A stretch of DNA of 64,000 nucleotides from Methylobacterium amylolyticum. GTDB lineage: Bacteria > Pseudomonadota > Alphaproteobacteria > Rhizobiales > Beijerinckiaceae. A program made the translations under genes and the position numbers. The DNA lies in assembly GCF_030700245.1 (NCBI RefSeq), contig NZ_JAUYZI010000030.1, positions 1 through 64,000 of the forward strand, read 5' to 3'. Of the stretch, positions 1 to 6,692 are shown piece by piece. The notes below the pieces were generated by a model. It worked only from the letters and a program-made list of their open reading frames with translations, was not told the DNA's origin and searched no databases. The stretch's first letter is position 1, and each line of letters begins with the position of its first letter.

Positions 1-348
1 TGCTGGGCGCACGTGCGACGCAAGTTCTTCGACGTGCACGCCGCGACCGGCTCGACCCTGGCGGCGGAGGCGCTGGCGCGGATCGGCGCGCTCTACGGCA
101 TCGAGCGCGGCCTGCACGGCAAGCCGCCCGACGCCCGCACCCGCGAGCGGCAGGCCCGCGCGAGGCCGCTGGCGGCGGCGCTGAAGGCATGGGCGGAGGC
201 GAGCCTGTCCCAGGTGCCGGGTCGATCCGACCTGGCCAAGGCGTTGCGCTACATGCTGGCGCGCTGGACCGCGCTCACGCGCGCCTTCGACGACGGGCGC
301 ATCGCGCTCGACAACAACGCGGCCGAGCGGGCGCTGCGCGGCGTGGCG
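1..348 (+). pseudogene. tnpC: IS66 transposase TnpC, 5' part of an interrupted gene
   Basis: The frame is open from base 1 (Cys-Trp-Ala-His-Val-Arg-Arg), so the start lies upstream of the window. It encodes the late catalytic and C-terminal part of the IS66 transposase, including the DNNAAERALRGVA stretch that in this family is normally followed by VGRKNYLFAGS. After codon GCG (346-348) the match ends and the frame runs into foreign sequence, stopping at 385-387. The missing C-terminus is found intact at 2931-3154. Joining the two at the shared TGGCG restores the gene without loss or gain of a base, so the gene was cut by a precise insertion and not by decay. Confidence 0.9.
344..348. repeat. 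Left junction core TGGCG (attL)
   Basis: The left boundary of the inserted element is the point where tnpC coding sequence stops. The five bases TGGCG recur at 2931-2935, where tnpC resumes. Within them the exact crossover point cannot be set. Serine recombinases normally exchange strands over a 2-bp core. Confidence 0.75.
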
Positions 349-375
349 AGGGCCGGTTCATTGTGCATCCCTTTC

Positions 376-2445
376 TCAAGTCATTGATAGCATTGAGAGC
401 TGCTTGTCAGTTACAGCCCGACACGGGCGATCTGTCCGCTCGATCGCGGCCTTGACCGCGTCATCGTCCAGATCCGAGGCCCGGATCTGGAAGGGTGCAC
501 CAGCTACGACCTGCTCGGCCGGGAGAACCCGGTCCCTGATCAGGCGACGGATGCGATGATTGGTGACGCCAAGCCGAGCGGCGGCCTCGGTCATGGTCAG
601 CCAGCCGCTCGCCTTGTCGGCCGACAGGTAGGCGTGGATGCCATGAACCCGGCGCAGAGAGCTGACGCGGTGCGCCGTCCAGGTCTTGCCCTGGCCGGTT
701 GGCAGGCCCATCCGGTTCAGCGACGCGGCGATGTCCTGGTCGGACCAGCGCGCAGCCATCGACCGCATCACGGCCAGCGCCTCGTCCGGCGTTCGGCAGC
801 CGTGCTCTCCGGTCCGGGGCTTGCGGACACGAAGCGACGAGTGCTGGCCGCCGTGCCAATGGATGGTTAGGACCACCTCACGGTTCGCCTCGTCGACATC
901 TGCGACGATGTCGACGATGAGGGCGCGCAGGAGTTGCTGGCGGGTGCGCGTGCTCACGCCCGGAGCATTCCACGCCGCCTGGAGGTCGTCGGCCAAGCCC
1001 ATCAGATCCGGCATCGCGGCGGACCGATCCACCTCCGGCACCTCCAGATGGGCTTCACAGGCCGCCACGCGCCGGAGCGCGGCCTCCCAGTTCTTCTCAA
1101 GCTGAGCGGCGATCAGGCGGTTGTCTGGATCGCAGGCCGCGTAGCGTCGCTCGGCCAGCGAGGCCTCGTAGCGGGCCTGACGCAGATCCAGCTCCGCCAA
1201 GCGGCGGCGTTCGTCTCGGGCTTCCATGCGCATCCGCTCGGCATCCATCGCGGCCTCGACCGCCATCGGCGCCACCGCGACCAGGATCTCCTGCGCCACG
1301 GCGGCGTCAATCCGCGGACCGCCAAAGCTCATGCAGCGCGGGCGCCCCAGCATGAGGTTGGGACGGTCGCACCGGTACACGGGTCGGCGCGAGAGCCGCC
1401 CGGTGTAGGCCACAGCCAGCCGGCGACCGCACCGGGCACAGGTGAGCAGCCCCGGAAGCAGCGCGTGCCCACCGCGGCCCGACTTGGCCCCGCCGGGCCG
1501 GCCGTAGGCGTTGGCAGCCAGATACTCCTGGTTGCGCTCGTACTCCGCCCAGCCGATGTAGCCTTCGTGGTGCTCCTTGAGCAGGACATCCCAGCGTTCG
1601 AGCGGCAGGCCGTGACCGTAGCTCTTGCGCGCACGCCCGTCGACGATCGCGGTGCGCTTCTCACTTTTGCCGTAGGCGTAGACGCCTGCGTAGAACGGGT
1701 TCTTGAGCACCGTGATCACGTTGCGGTAGCGGATCGGCGTCCAGTCGAAGCTCACCCCCTTGCCGACCTCGGACGGGCGCGGGAAGTGGACGCGGTCAGC
1801 CGTCATGGCCAGCAGCACGCGGCGAGCACTGCCCAGCGCGCGGAAGCGGGCAAAGATCGCGCGGACGACCTCTTGGACGCGCAGGTCGGGATCGAGCCCG
1901 AGACCGACCTCTCGGTGCCAGACGTAGCCGACGGGCACACCGATGCGCAGCTCGCCCCGGCGGGCCTTGGCGCGGGCGGCCTCGAACATGCGGGCGCGCA
2001 GCAGGCCGAGTTCGAACTCGCTGATGCTGCCCTTCATGCCGAGCAACAGGCGGTCGTTGGGGCGGCAGGGATCGTACACGCCGTCGAGGTCGATCACCCG
2101 GGCGTCCACGAGACCGCACAGCTCCAGCAGATGGTGCCAGTCGCGGCCGTTGCGCGAGAGGCGAGAGGCGTCCAGGCACAGGATCGCGCCCACCGTCCCG
2201 GCGCAGAGGGCTGCCACGAGCCGGTCGAAGCCGGGCCGGGCCACCGCGCCGCCGGCGGAGCGGCCGAGATCGTCGTCGATGACCTCGACGTCGCGGAAGC
2301 CGTGGCGGCGGGCGACTGCGACCAGATCGTACTGGCGCCGACGGCTCTCCTGGTTGGCCAGGACCTGCCCCGGGGTGGATTGGCGCACGTAGACGATGGC
2401 CTTGCGGGTCAGCACCGCGACCGGGAGGGGCTCAGCGCTCGTCAT
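376..2445 (-). CDS. Large serine recombinase of the inserted element
   Basis: This 689-aa site-specific recombinase has an N-terminal resolvase domain (about residues 14-160) with the nucleophile Ser23 in YVRQSTPGQ. A Recombinase domain follows (about 170-300), then a zinc ribbon (CARCGRR near residue 337, with a second cysteine group soon after) and a coiled-coil-rich section. The C-terminal tail (about 610-689) carries a helix-turn-helix of the kind that reads 'MTEAAARLGVTNHRIRRLIRD'. It presumably integrates and excises the element around it. The start at 2445 overlaps the ends of both small upstream ORFs (2442 and 2432), so translation is probably coupled. The stop lies 14 bases from the ATG that heads the first gene when the element's ends are joined. 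Confidence 0.92.
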   Translation of the reverse strand: MTSAEPLPVAVLTRKAIVYVRQSTPGQVLANQESRRRQYDLVAVARRHGFRDVEVIDDDLGRSAGGAVARPGFDRLVAALCAGTVGAILCLDASRLSRNGRDWHHLLELCGLVDARVIDLDGVYDPCRPNDRLLLGMKGSISEFELGLLRARMFEAARAKARRGELRIGVPVGYVWHREVGLGLDPDLRVQEVVRAIFARFRALGSARRVLLAMTADRVHFPRPSEVGKGVSFDWTPIRYRNVITVLKNPFYAGVYAYGKSEKRTAIVDGRARKSYGHGLPLERWDVLLKEHHEGYIGWAEYERNQEYLAANAYGRPGGAKSGRGGHALLPGLLTCARCGRRLAVAYTGRLSRRPVYRCDRPNLMLGRPRCMSFGGPRIDAAVAQEILVAVAPMAVEAAMDAERMRMEARDERRRLAELDLRQARYEASLAERRYAACDPDNRLIAAQLEKNWEAALRRVAACEAHLEVPEVDRSAAMPDLMGLADDLQAAWNAPGVSTRTRQQLLRALIVDIVADVDEANREVVLTIHWHGGQHSSLRVRKPRTGEHGCRTPDEALAVMRSMAARWSDQDIAASLNRMGLPTGQGKTWTAHRVSSLRRVHGIHAYLSADKASGWLTMTEAAARLGVTNHRIRRLIRDRVLPAEQVVAGAPFQIRASDLDDDAVKAAIERTDRPCRAVTDKQLSMLSMT

Positions 2446-2617
2446 GGGCGTGCTCCGGCGCGGGAAGACCGGTGGCCTCCAGCATCAGGCCGGCCAGCCT
2501 GGCGAGCACCAGACGGCGTTGCGCGAGACTCAGCCCCCGCAGCCGCGGGGCGTCGAAGCTCAGGAAGAGCTGGCGTGGGGCCGGGGGCGGCCGGGTCGAT
2601 CTGGGCGGGTTGCGCAT
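2432..2617 (-). CDS. 61-aa accessory protein of the recombinase element
   Basis: This small ORF sits between the DUF5372-like ORF and the recombinase gene and overlaps both in different frames. It is proline/arginine-rich at the N-terminus, followed by an amphipathic stretch (LSLAQRRLVLARLAGLMLEATGL), and ends in an acidic/His tail. I do not recognise a named domain. Its fixed position in the overlapping set and the lack of spare DNA in the element favour a real gene, possibly a recombination directionality or regulatory factor (inference). Confidence 0.6.
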   Translation of the reverse strand: MRNPPRSTRPPPAPRQLFLSFDAPRLRGLSLAQRRLVLARLAGLMLEATGLPAPEHAHDER

Positions 2618-2930
2618 GCGGAGGCTCCGAGGCGACGGTGAGGTCGGCTCGGGAGCTTCGCCGATATCCGCGTTCGGCGAGCCACGCGTGCAGAGCTGAG
2701 AGGGCGCCCAGTCCCAGGCGCGGCAATCCCACCGTCAGGGTGGCACAAGTGACCGGATCCAGCATCCAGGCGGCCACGATGGTGACGACGCCGGGGGCCG
2801 CCTCGATCGAGGCGAACCGGCCATCACCGCGCTGCTGGATACCGTGGACGCGGACACGACGGCCGGCGAGAGGATGCCAGCGGTAGTGGACGACGGCATC
2901 CTCACCGACATGGGCAGAATGACCGTGAGA
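2442..2930 (-). CDS. DUF5372-like protein, lacking its start codon in the integrated state
   Basis: The frame is open from the right junction to 2442 (162 codons and a stop). It has a WHPLAGRRV motif near the N-terminus, then a beta-rich segment and a basic Pro/Ala-rich tail. From memory it resembles the DUF5372 proteins encoded beside serine recombinases; this is not certain. No ATG or GTG exists in this frame between the junction and a GTG at 2777. If the element's ends are joined, the frame continues into the left end and gains MNRPSP with an ATG at 361-359. An AAAGGG lies 6 bases before it. The full product would then be 168 aa. In the integrated form only a shorter protein from GTG 2777 (111 aa) could be made. 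Confidence 0.6.
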   Translation of the reverse strand, partial: SHGHSAHVGEDAVVHYRWHPLAGRRVRVHGIQQRGDGRFASIEAAPGVVTIVAAWMLDPVTCATLTVGLPRLGLGALSALHAWLAERGYRRSSRADLTVASEPPHAQPAQIDPAAPGPTPALPELRRPAAAGAESRATPSGARQAGRPDAGGHRSSRAGARP

Positions 2931-2935
2931 TGGCG
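2931..2935. repeat. Right junction core TGGCG (attR)
   Basis: This is the second copy of the 5-bp core. The tnpC reading frame resumes directly on it as GCG GTG GGG CGC (Ala-Val-Gly-Arg). Confidence 0.75.
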
Positions 2936-3154
2936 GTGGGGCGCAAGAACTACCTGTTCGCCGGCTCGGAGCGCGGGGCCGAGCGCGCTGCCGCCTTCTA
3001 CACCCTGATCGAGAGCGCCAAGCTGAACGGGCTCGACAGCGAGGCGTATCTGCGCGACGTGCTCACCCGCATCGCCGACCATCCGGCAAAGCGGCTGGCC
3101 GACCTGCTCCCCTGGAACTGGACGCCGGCCCCGCCCGTCGCTCACGCTGCCTGA
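2931..3154 (+). pseudogene. tnpC: IS66 transposase TnpC, 3' part of the interrupted gene
   Basis: This is the C-terminal 74 residues of the transposase split at 348, starting with AVGRKNYLFAGS and ending DLLPWNWTPAPPVAHAA. The segment 'GAERAAAFYTLIESAKLNG' is a hallmark of the IS66 TnpC C-terminus. An ATG at 2930-2932 is made by the junction, so a short peptide could be translated, but it would have no catalytic part. Confidence 0.9.
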
Positions 3155-3161
3155 CCGGAAG

Positions 3162-3181
3162 GCCCGCCGCCGAGCGCTTAC
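3162..3181 (-). repeat. IS66 right terminal inverted repeat
   Basis: On the minus strand the sequence starts GTAAGCGCTCGGCGGC, the usual 5'-GTAAGCG end of IS66-family elements. It lies 7 bases after the tnpC stop codon. Confidence 0.7.
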
Positions 3182-3182
3182 G

Positions 3183-3332
3183 GACCTGGACGGCGTGAGG
3201 GATTTGCTCACGATCGTGCCGGACGACCCCGCTAACCCCTATCGGGAGACGGCCAGGGTGATGGCTGAGGCGGTCGCCGAACTCGACAAGCTGCTCGACG
3301 TGCTTAGTGGCTCGGCGCCGCCGCGAGGGTGA
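3183..3332 (+). pseudogene. C-terminal remnant of an unidentified gene cut by IS66
   Basis: Directly after the IS66 end a frame is open for about 49 codons to a TGA at 3330-3332. It contains DDPANPYRETARVMAEAVAEL and a helical, acidic character. There is no start codon with a ribosome site; the first in-frame GTG is at 3195. It is best read as the tail of a host gene disrupted by the IS66 insertion. I do not recognise the family. Confidence 0.4.
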
Positions 3333-3652
3333 TCACCCCGCGCGCCAACCCCAGTCCTCCCGCATCCGGCGGTAGTGCGCGAGCATGTCCTTGCGCACGT
3401 TGATAGCTTGGAGCCGCAGGCCGAGCATCGCAGGCCCAGGGCGATATCTGGGAAGGGTAGATCGGCCGGTATCCCGTCCGTGCTCACGATCGGATCGTGC
3501 CCGCAGGTGTTGCAGTTCGCCGCAGCCGTCGTTTCACCCTCGGCACGGGCGTCCCCGACAGTCGGCGGGATGATCATGGTCCCATCACGCTCATAGGCCC
3601 TGCGAGGGTTCCAGCCGATCACAACAGCCCGAGCTGGTGTGCGAGCTGCCAT
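3333..3652 (-). pseudogene. Zinc-ribbon hypothetical protein with a frameshift
   Basis: The first part (start 3652, or an inner ATG near 3577) encodes a protein with two cysteine pairs, CNTCGH and CSACGSK, as in a zinc ribbon. After CGSK (near 3404-3410) the annotated frame turns into Ser/Thr-rich nonsense. The next frame, in contrast, reads INVRKDMLAHYRRMREDWGW and stops at 3333. That sequence fits smoothly after CGSK. One base seems to have been lost there. The gene is probably dead, unless this is a sequencing error or a programmed shift. Confidence 0.55.
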
Positions 3653-3750
3653 CCGAGCATAGCCCAGATCAACAGGCTTAAGCCCAGCAGGATCGCGCTT
3701 TCCCAGATCTGTCGCAGCGTCTTCTGACGGCCCATCACATCGATCTTCAT
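3619..3750 (-). CDS. Small single-pass membrane protein
   Basis: This 43-aa ORF starts MKIDVMGRQ and has one hydrophobic helix (ILLGLSLLIWAMLGWQLAH). An upstream in-frame ATG at 3831 gives 70 aa, but the added part looks non-coding. Its 3' end overlaps the start of the frameshifted zinc-ribbon gene, so the two may have been co-transcribed. The function is unknown. Confidence 0.4.
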   Translation of the reverse strand: MKIDVMGRQKTLRQIWESAILLGLSLLIWAMLGWQLAHQLGLL

Positions 3751-3936
3751 CCGGGATCGGCAGGAGGATCGCCCATCAACCCAAGCGTTGACGGATGCGT
3801 TGCATGCCATCAAGCTGTGGCGTTCCTTCACGGAACACCGCCGGTCCAGCCTCTTGCCCCCCGAATTCCTGGGGCTGGGCCGGTGGGCTCAAGCGGTTCT
3901 GCGGAACCACGATCCTGGCACCCCATGACCATGGCC

Positions 3937-3954
3937 GGTGCAACCGGTTTCACT
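3937..3954. repeat. Palindromic motif, copy 1 of 3
   Basis: The bases GGTGCAACCGGTTTCACT match, on the other strand, the AGTGaAACCGGTTgCAct motif found also at 13667 and 15290. The core AACCGGTT is self-complementary. This copy lies just beyond the resolvase stop codon and upstream of the small membrane gene. Confidence 0.6.
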
Positions 3955-3965
3955 GTGGGTGGGGG

Positions 3966-4586
3966 TCAGGCGATTTTCTCACCGAGCAAACGGTAGACCG
4001 AAGCCCGACCGATCCCGAGACGGCGAGCGATCTCAGAGCCCCCCACCCCCTCCGCGGATAGCGCCCGGACGGCGGCGGCATCGATCGAGGCAGGCCGGCC
4101 CTTGTACACGCCCTCCGCCTTGGCCTTGGCGATACCCTCCAACTGCCGCTCGCGTCGTATGTTGGTCTCGAACTCCGCGAACACACCGAGCATGCCCAGG
4201 AATGCCTTGCCGGCGGCGCTCCCGGTATCGATGGGCTGTTCCGTGGCGCGGAGGGCAACGCCCTTGGTCTCCAGCTCGCGCACGATGCCGGCGAGGTCGG
4301 CGATCGAGCGTGCCAGCCGGTCGATACGGGTGACGACGATCGTGTCCCTCTTCCGAGCGAAGTCCATGAGGGTGCGCAGCTCAGAACGCCCCTCGATGGT
4401 GGCGCCGGAGCGCTTCTCTGCCCGGACCAGCTCGCATCCGGCGGCGTGCAAGGCGGCTTCCTGGACGCTCAGATCTTGATCGGTGGTCGATACGCGCGCG
4501 TAGCCATAGACGTGGCCGGCCGGGGCGGGGGCGTCCTGGGCCGAGGCGGGGTTGCGGGTGCGGATCTTCACGGGCGGGTGGGTCAC
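3966..4586 (-). CDS. Small serine resolvase/invertase
   Basis: This 206-aa protein of the Tn3/Hin group has a catalytic domain from about residue 27 (YGYARVSTTDQD, nucleophile Ser33). The arginine-rich IDRLARS helix and the 'GAFAEFE'-like segment (LGVFAEFETNIRRERQLEGI) follow. A C-terminal helix-turn-helix (AVRALSAEGVGGSEIARRLGIGRASVYRLL) completes it. The N-terminal 25 residues are an extra Pro/Ala-rich leader. No transposase sits beside it, so it is either a remnant of a Tn3-like element or a dimer-resolution system of a former plasmid. A cluster of GTCTCGT repeats lies 70-110 bases upstream and could be its recombination site. Confidence 0.92.
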   Translation of the reverse strand: MTHPPVKIRTRNPASAQDAPAPAGHVYGYARVSTTDQDLSVQEAALHAAGCELVRAEKRSGATIEGRSELRTLMDFARKRDTIVVTRIDRLARSIADLAGIVRELETKGVALRATEQPIDTGSAAGKAFLGMLGVFAEFETNIRRERQLEGIAKAKAEGVYKGRPASIDAAAVRALSAEGVGGSEIARRLGIGRASVYRLLGEKIA

Positions 4587-4657
4587 TGGACGCTTCCTGT
4601 CTCGGATGCCTCTAGACCCTCACAATCTGCTGTCTTGAATATCCGAAGTCAATCCAT

Positions 4658-4693
4658 ACGAGACGGAGAATGTGTCTCGTGGCTGCGTCTCGT
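4658..4693. promoter_or_regulatory. res-like repeat cluster upstream of the resolvase
   Basis: ACGAGAC at 4658-4664 forms a perfect inverted repeat with GTCTCGT at 4674-4680. A further direct copy of GTCTCGT lies at 4687-4693. The spacing (13 bases between the direct copies) and the position in front of the resolvase gene fit a recombination or autoregulatory site. This is inferred from position and symmetry only. Confidence 0.4.
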
Positions 4694-4725
4694 TGGGGTA
4701 TACCCATCCGGTCAGAGGCTCCACG

Positions 4726-6432
4726 CTACTGCGTCGGTGACAGCATCGCGCTGACGGCGGGGTCCAGCGGCACGTCGAGCCGGCAGCGCAGGCCGTCCGC
4801 CTCGAAGGTCAGGTCGACCTCGCCCGCTAGCTCGCGCCGCACGCCCCCGGCGATCAGCCGCGTGCCGAACCCCGCCCGCGTCGGCGCCGCCACCGGCGGG
4901 CCGCCGCTCTCCCGCCACGCCAAGCGCAGCCGGTCCGCGCCCGACTCGCCCCGGGCGAGCGACCACACGACCCGCACCCGCCCCCCGGGGACGGACAGCG
5001 CGCCGTACTTGGCGGCGTTGGTGGCCAGCTCGTGCACCGTCATGCCCAGCGCCAGCACGTGCCGCGGCGGCAGCTCCACCTCCGGGCCGTCCAGGACGAT
5101 GTGGTCCGGCCCCGCGCGGTAGGGCGACAGCTCGTTCTCCAGCATCTCGGTCAGCGACGCCCCGCTCCACTCATCCCGGGTGAGCAGGTCGTGGGTCTTC
5201 GACAGAGAGAGGATGCGCGCCTCCAAGCGCTCCCCCGGGGCCTCGCCGCCCCGGGTCGACTGCCGCGCCAGCGCCTGCACCGTGGCCAGCGTGTTCTTCA
5301 CCCGGTGGTTCAGCTCGTGCAGCAGCGTGACCTGCCGCTCCTGCATCTCCAGCCCGCGGGCGACCTCGCCCTTCAGCTCGGCCTCGTTGCGCCGGAGCGT
5401 CCCGGCCATGGCGTCGAGCTTGACCCCGAGCTGCCCGAACTCGTCCCGCCCGGACAGACCCGTGCGGGCCGTCAGATCCCCCGTCTGCCACGCCGTAGCG
5501 GCCCGCAGCAGGCGCTCGAACGGGCGGCGGATGAACAGGCGCCCGGCCAGGAGCGCAGCGGCCACGGCGAGCGCGGCGCTCAGGCCGATCAGGATCAGCC
5601 CACGCCGCGCGGCCGCGTCGACGTCGGCGAAGGCCACGTCCCGGTCGCGCCCCACCGTGACCCACGCCCGTACCGCGGGGTTATTCGGTCGGGCGTTGGC
5701 CAGCACGCGCTCGCGCCCGTCGATGCCGAGGTCGAGGCGCACGCCCTCGCCCCGGTCGGCGAGCAGGGTCTGCCGCTCCGCCGGGATGGGGCGCCCGATC
5801 CAGTCGAGGCCATCCGGCCGACGGGCGATGATGACGTTGTCCGCGTCGGCCACCGTCAGAGAGGTGCTCGGCAGGCGCAGCGCCTGCTCCAGGTGCTGCG
5901 ACAGCCACGCGAGGTCGACGGAGGCCACGACCACGCCGTCGACGGCGCCGTCTGCGCCCCGGACCGGCTCGGCGAAGTGGATCGAGTCCCTTCCGGTGGC
6001 GACGCCGCGGGCGTAGGTGCCCATGACGAAGCTGCCCTCGGCCAGCGCGCGGCGGTGGTAGGCGCGCGCGGCGTTGGTGTAGGCGCCGGGGGGCGAGCCG
6101 ATGCTGTTGCACACCAACGTGCCGTCCGGGCGGGTGAGAGCCAGCAGATTGACGTGGGGCAGTGCGGCGGCGGCGCGGCGCAGGTAGTCGTTGCAGGCGG
6201 CGGGGTCGAGGCCGCGCACGCTCGGGTCCTGGGCGACGAGGTCGAGGGACTGGCGCACGCTCTCAGCGATCTGGGCGAGGTCGTCGGCCACGGCGCGGGC
6301 GGTGGCCATCGTGTCGGCACGCACCGCCTGATCGCGCGCGTTGCGCAGGACGACCTCGTTGTAGCCCTGGATCGCCAACGCCGGGGCGAGCGCGAGCAGG
6401 ACCAGAAGCAGGATGCGGATCGTCAGAGACAT
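4726..6432 (-). CDS. Membrane-bound HWE-family histidine kinase
   Basis: This 568-aa sensor kinase has an N-terminal membrane helix (IRILLLVLLALAPALAI) followed by a periplasmic Cache-like sensor region (about 40-270). A second membrane helix (LILIGLSAALAVAAALLAG) and a HAMP linker come next. The HWE kinase core has the phospho-acceptor His in LLHELNHRVKNTLA and the ATP-binding motifs HELATNAAKYGAL and AWRESGGPP. The ATG at 6432 was chosen because the membrane helix starts there; upstream codons are out of character. The gene overlaps the preceding 89-aa ORF by 10 bases and is the last gene of the kinase operon. No partner response regulator is adjacent. Confidence 0.9.
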   Translation of the reverse strand: MSLTIRILLLVLLALAPALAIQGYNEVVLRNARDQAVRADTMATARAVADDLAQIAESVRQSLDLVAQDPSVRGLDPAACNDYLRRAAAALPHVNLLALTRPDGTLVCNSIGSPPGAYTNAARAYHRRALAEGSFVMGTYARGVATGRDSIHFAEPVRGADGAVDGVVVASVDLAWLSQHLEQALRLPSTSLTVADADNVIIARRPDGLDWIGRPIPAERQTLLADRGEGVRLDLGIDGRERVLANARPNNPAVRAWVTVGRDRDVAFADVDAAARRGLILIGLSAALAVAAALLAGRLFIRRPFERLLRAATAWQTGDLTARTGLSGRDEFGQLGVKLDAMAGTLRRNEAELKGEVARGLEMQERQVTLLHELNHRVKNTLATVQALARQSTRGGEAPGERLEARILSLSKTHDLLTRDEWSGASLTEMLENELSPYRAGPDHIVLDGPEVELPPRHVLALGMTVHELATNAAKYGALSVPGGRVRVVWSLARGESGADRLRLAWRESGGPPVAAPTRAGFGTRLIAGGVRRELAGEVDLTFEADGLRCRLDVPLDPAVSAMLSPTQ

Positions 6433-6692
6433 CGCACGCCGCCGGTGGCGGAAGCTGCGTCGATCACAGTGTCCAGGGCACGCGTCGGCCGGAGGCGCGC
6501 CGCCTCGCGGGCGGGGTCCACGCCATCCCGCGTTTCGGGCATGCGGATAGCGATGTCCGACGGATCGATACCCGTCGAAAGCTTCATCTGCGTCGGCACC
6601 CACGCGGCTTCGACGGCGGCGACCGTCGACTGGGGAGGGCACCACCCCGCATCGTCAGAACGGACTTGGATGGTACGACCTCGCTCGCTCAT
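6423..6692 (-). CDS. 89-aa unknown protein translationally coupled between two kinases
   Basis: The start ATG overlaps the TGA of the upstream 957-aa kinase (ATGA, 6692-6689). The 3' end overlaps the start of the downstream kinase by 10 bases. The product begins MSERGRTIQVRSDDAGWCPP, is soluble-looking, has two cysteines (residues 18 and 88) and no membrane helix. I do not recognise it. The exact overlap on both sides argues that it is translated and works with the kinases, perhaps as a small regulator or phosphotransfer accessory (inference). It has no obvious receiver or Hpt motif. Confidence 0.6.
   Translation of the reverse strand: MSERGRTIQVRSDDAGWCPPQSTVAAVEAAWVPTQMKLSTGIDPSDIAIRMPETRDGVDPAREAARLRPTRALDTVIDAASATGGVRCL

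Larger units (their letters stand above)
344..2935. mobile_element. Serine-recombinase element inserted in IS66 tnpC
   Basis: The element is 2,587 bp counting one copy of the flanking TGGCG (344-348 and 2931-2935). It carries three overlapping minus-strand genes: a DUF5372-like ORF, a 61-aa ORF and a 689-aa serine recombinase. Almost all of its length is coding. Imperfect inverted similarity can be seen just inside the ends: GGTTCATTGTGCA on the left, against GGTCATTCTGCC read from the right on the other strand. Precise insertion with a very short shared core is what a large serine recombinase acting on two att sites leaves behind. The target, a conserved piece of IS66 transposase, suggests that other IS66 copies could also serve as attachment sites. 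Confidence 0.85.
1..3181 (+). mobile_element. IS66-family insertion sequence, right part, interrupted by another element
   Basis: The window opens inside an IS66-type element. Two blocks of one transposase gene (1-348 and 2931-3154) are followed by a right terminal sequence at 3162-3181. Read on the minus strand this terminus begins GTAAGCG, as IS66 ends usually do. The left end and the accessory genes tnpA and tnpB lie outside the window. The 8 bases after the right end (3182-3189) could be the target duplication, but the left copy cannot be seen. A second mobile element splits the transposase, so this copy should be inactive on its own. Confidence 0.85.

Noticed and set aside
934..2886. 650-codon plus-strand frame opposite the serine recombinase
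   Set aside because: It mirrors the recombinase gene in high-GC DNA, has biased His/Arg/Gly composition and no domain. The recombinase on the other strand is certain.
2735..3211. 158-aa minus-strand ORF spanning the element/IS66 junction
   Set aside because: It crosses the insertion boundary and is antisense to tnpC. The real frame on this strand is the DUF5372-like one.
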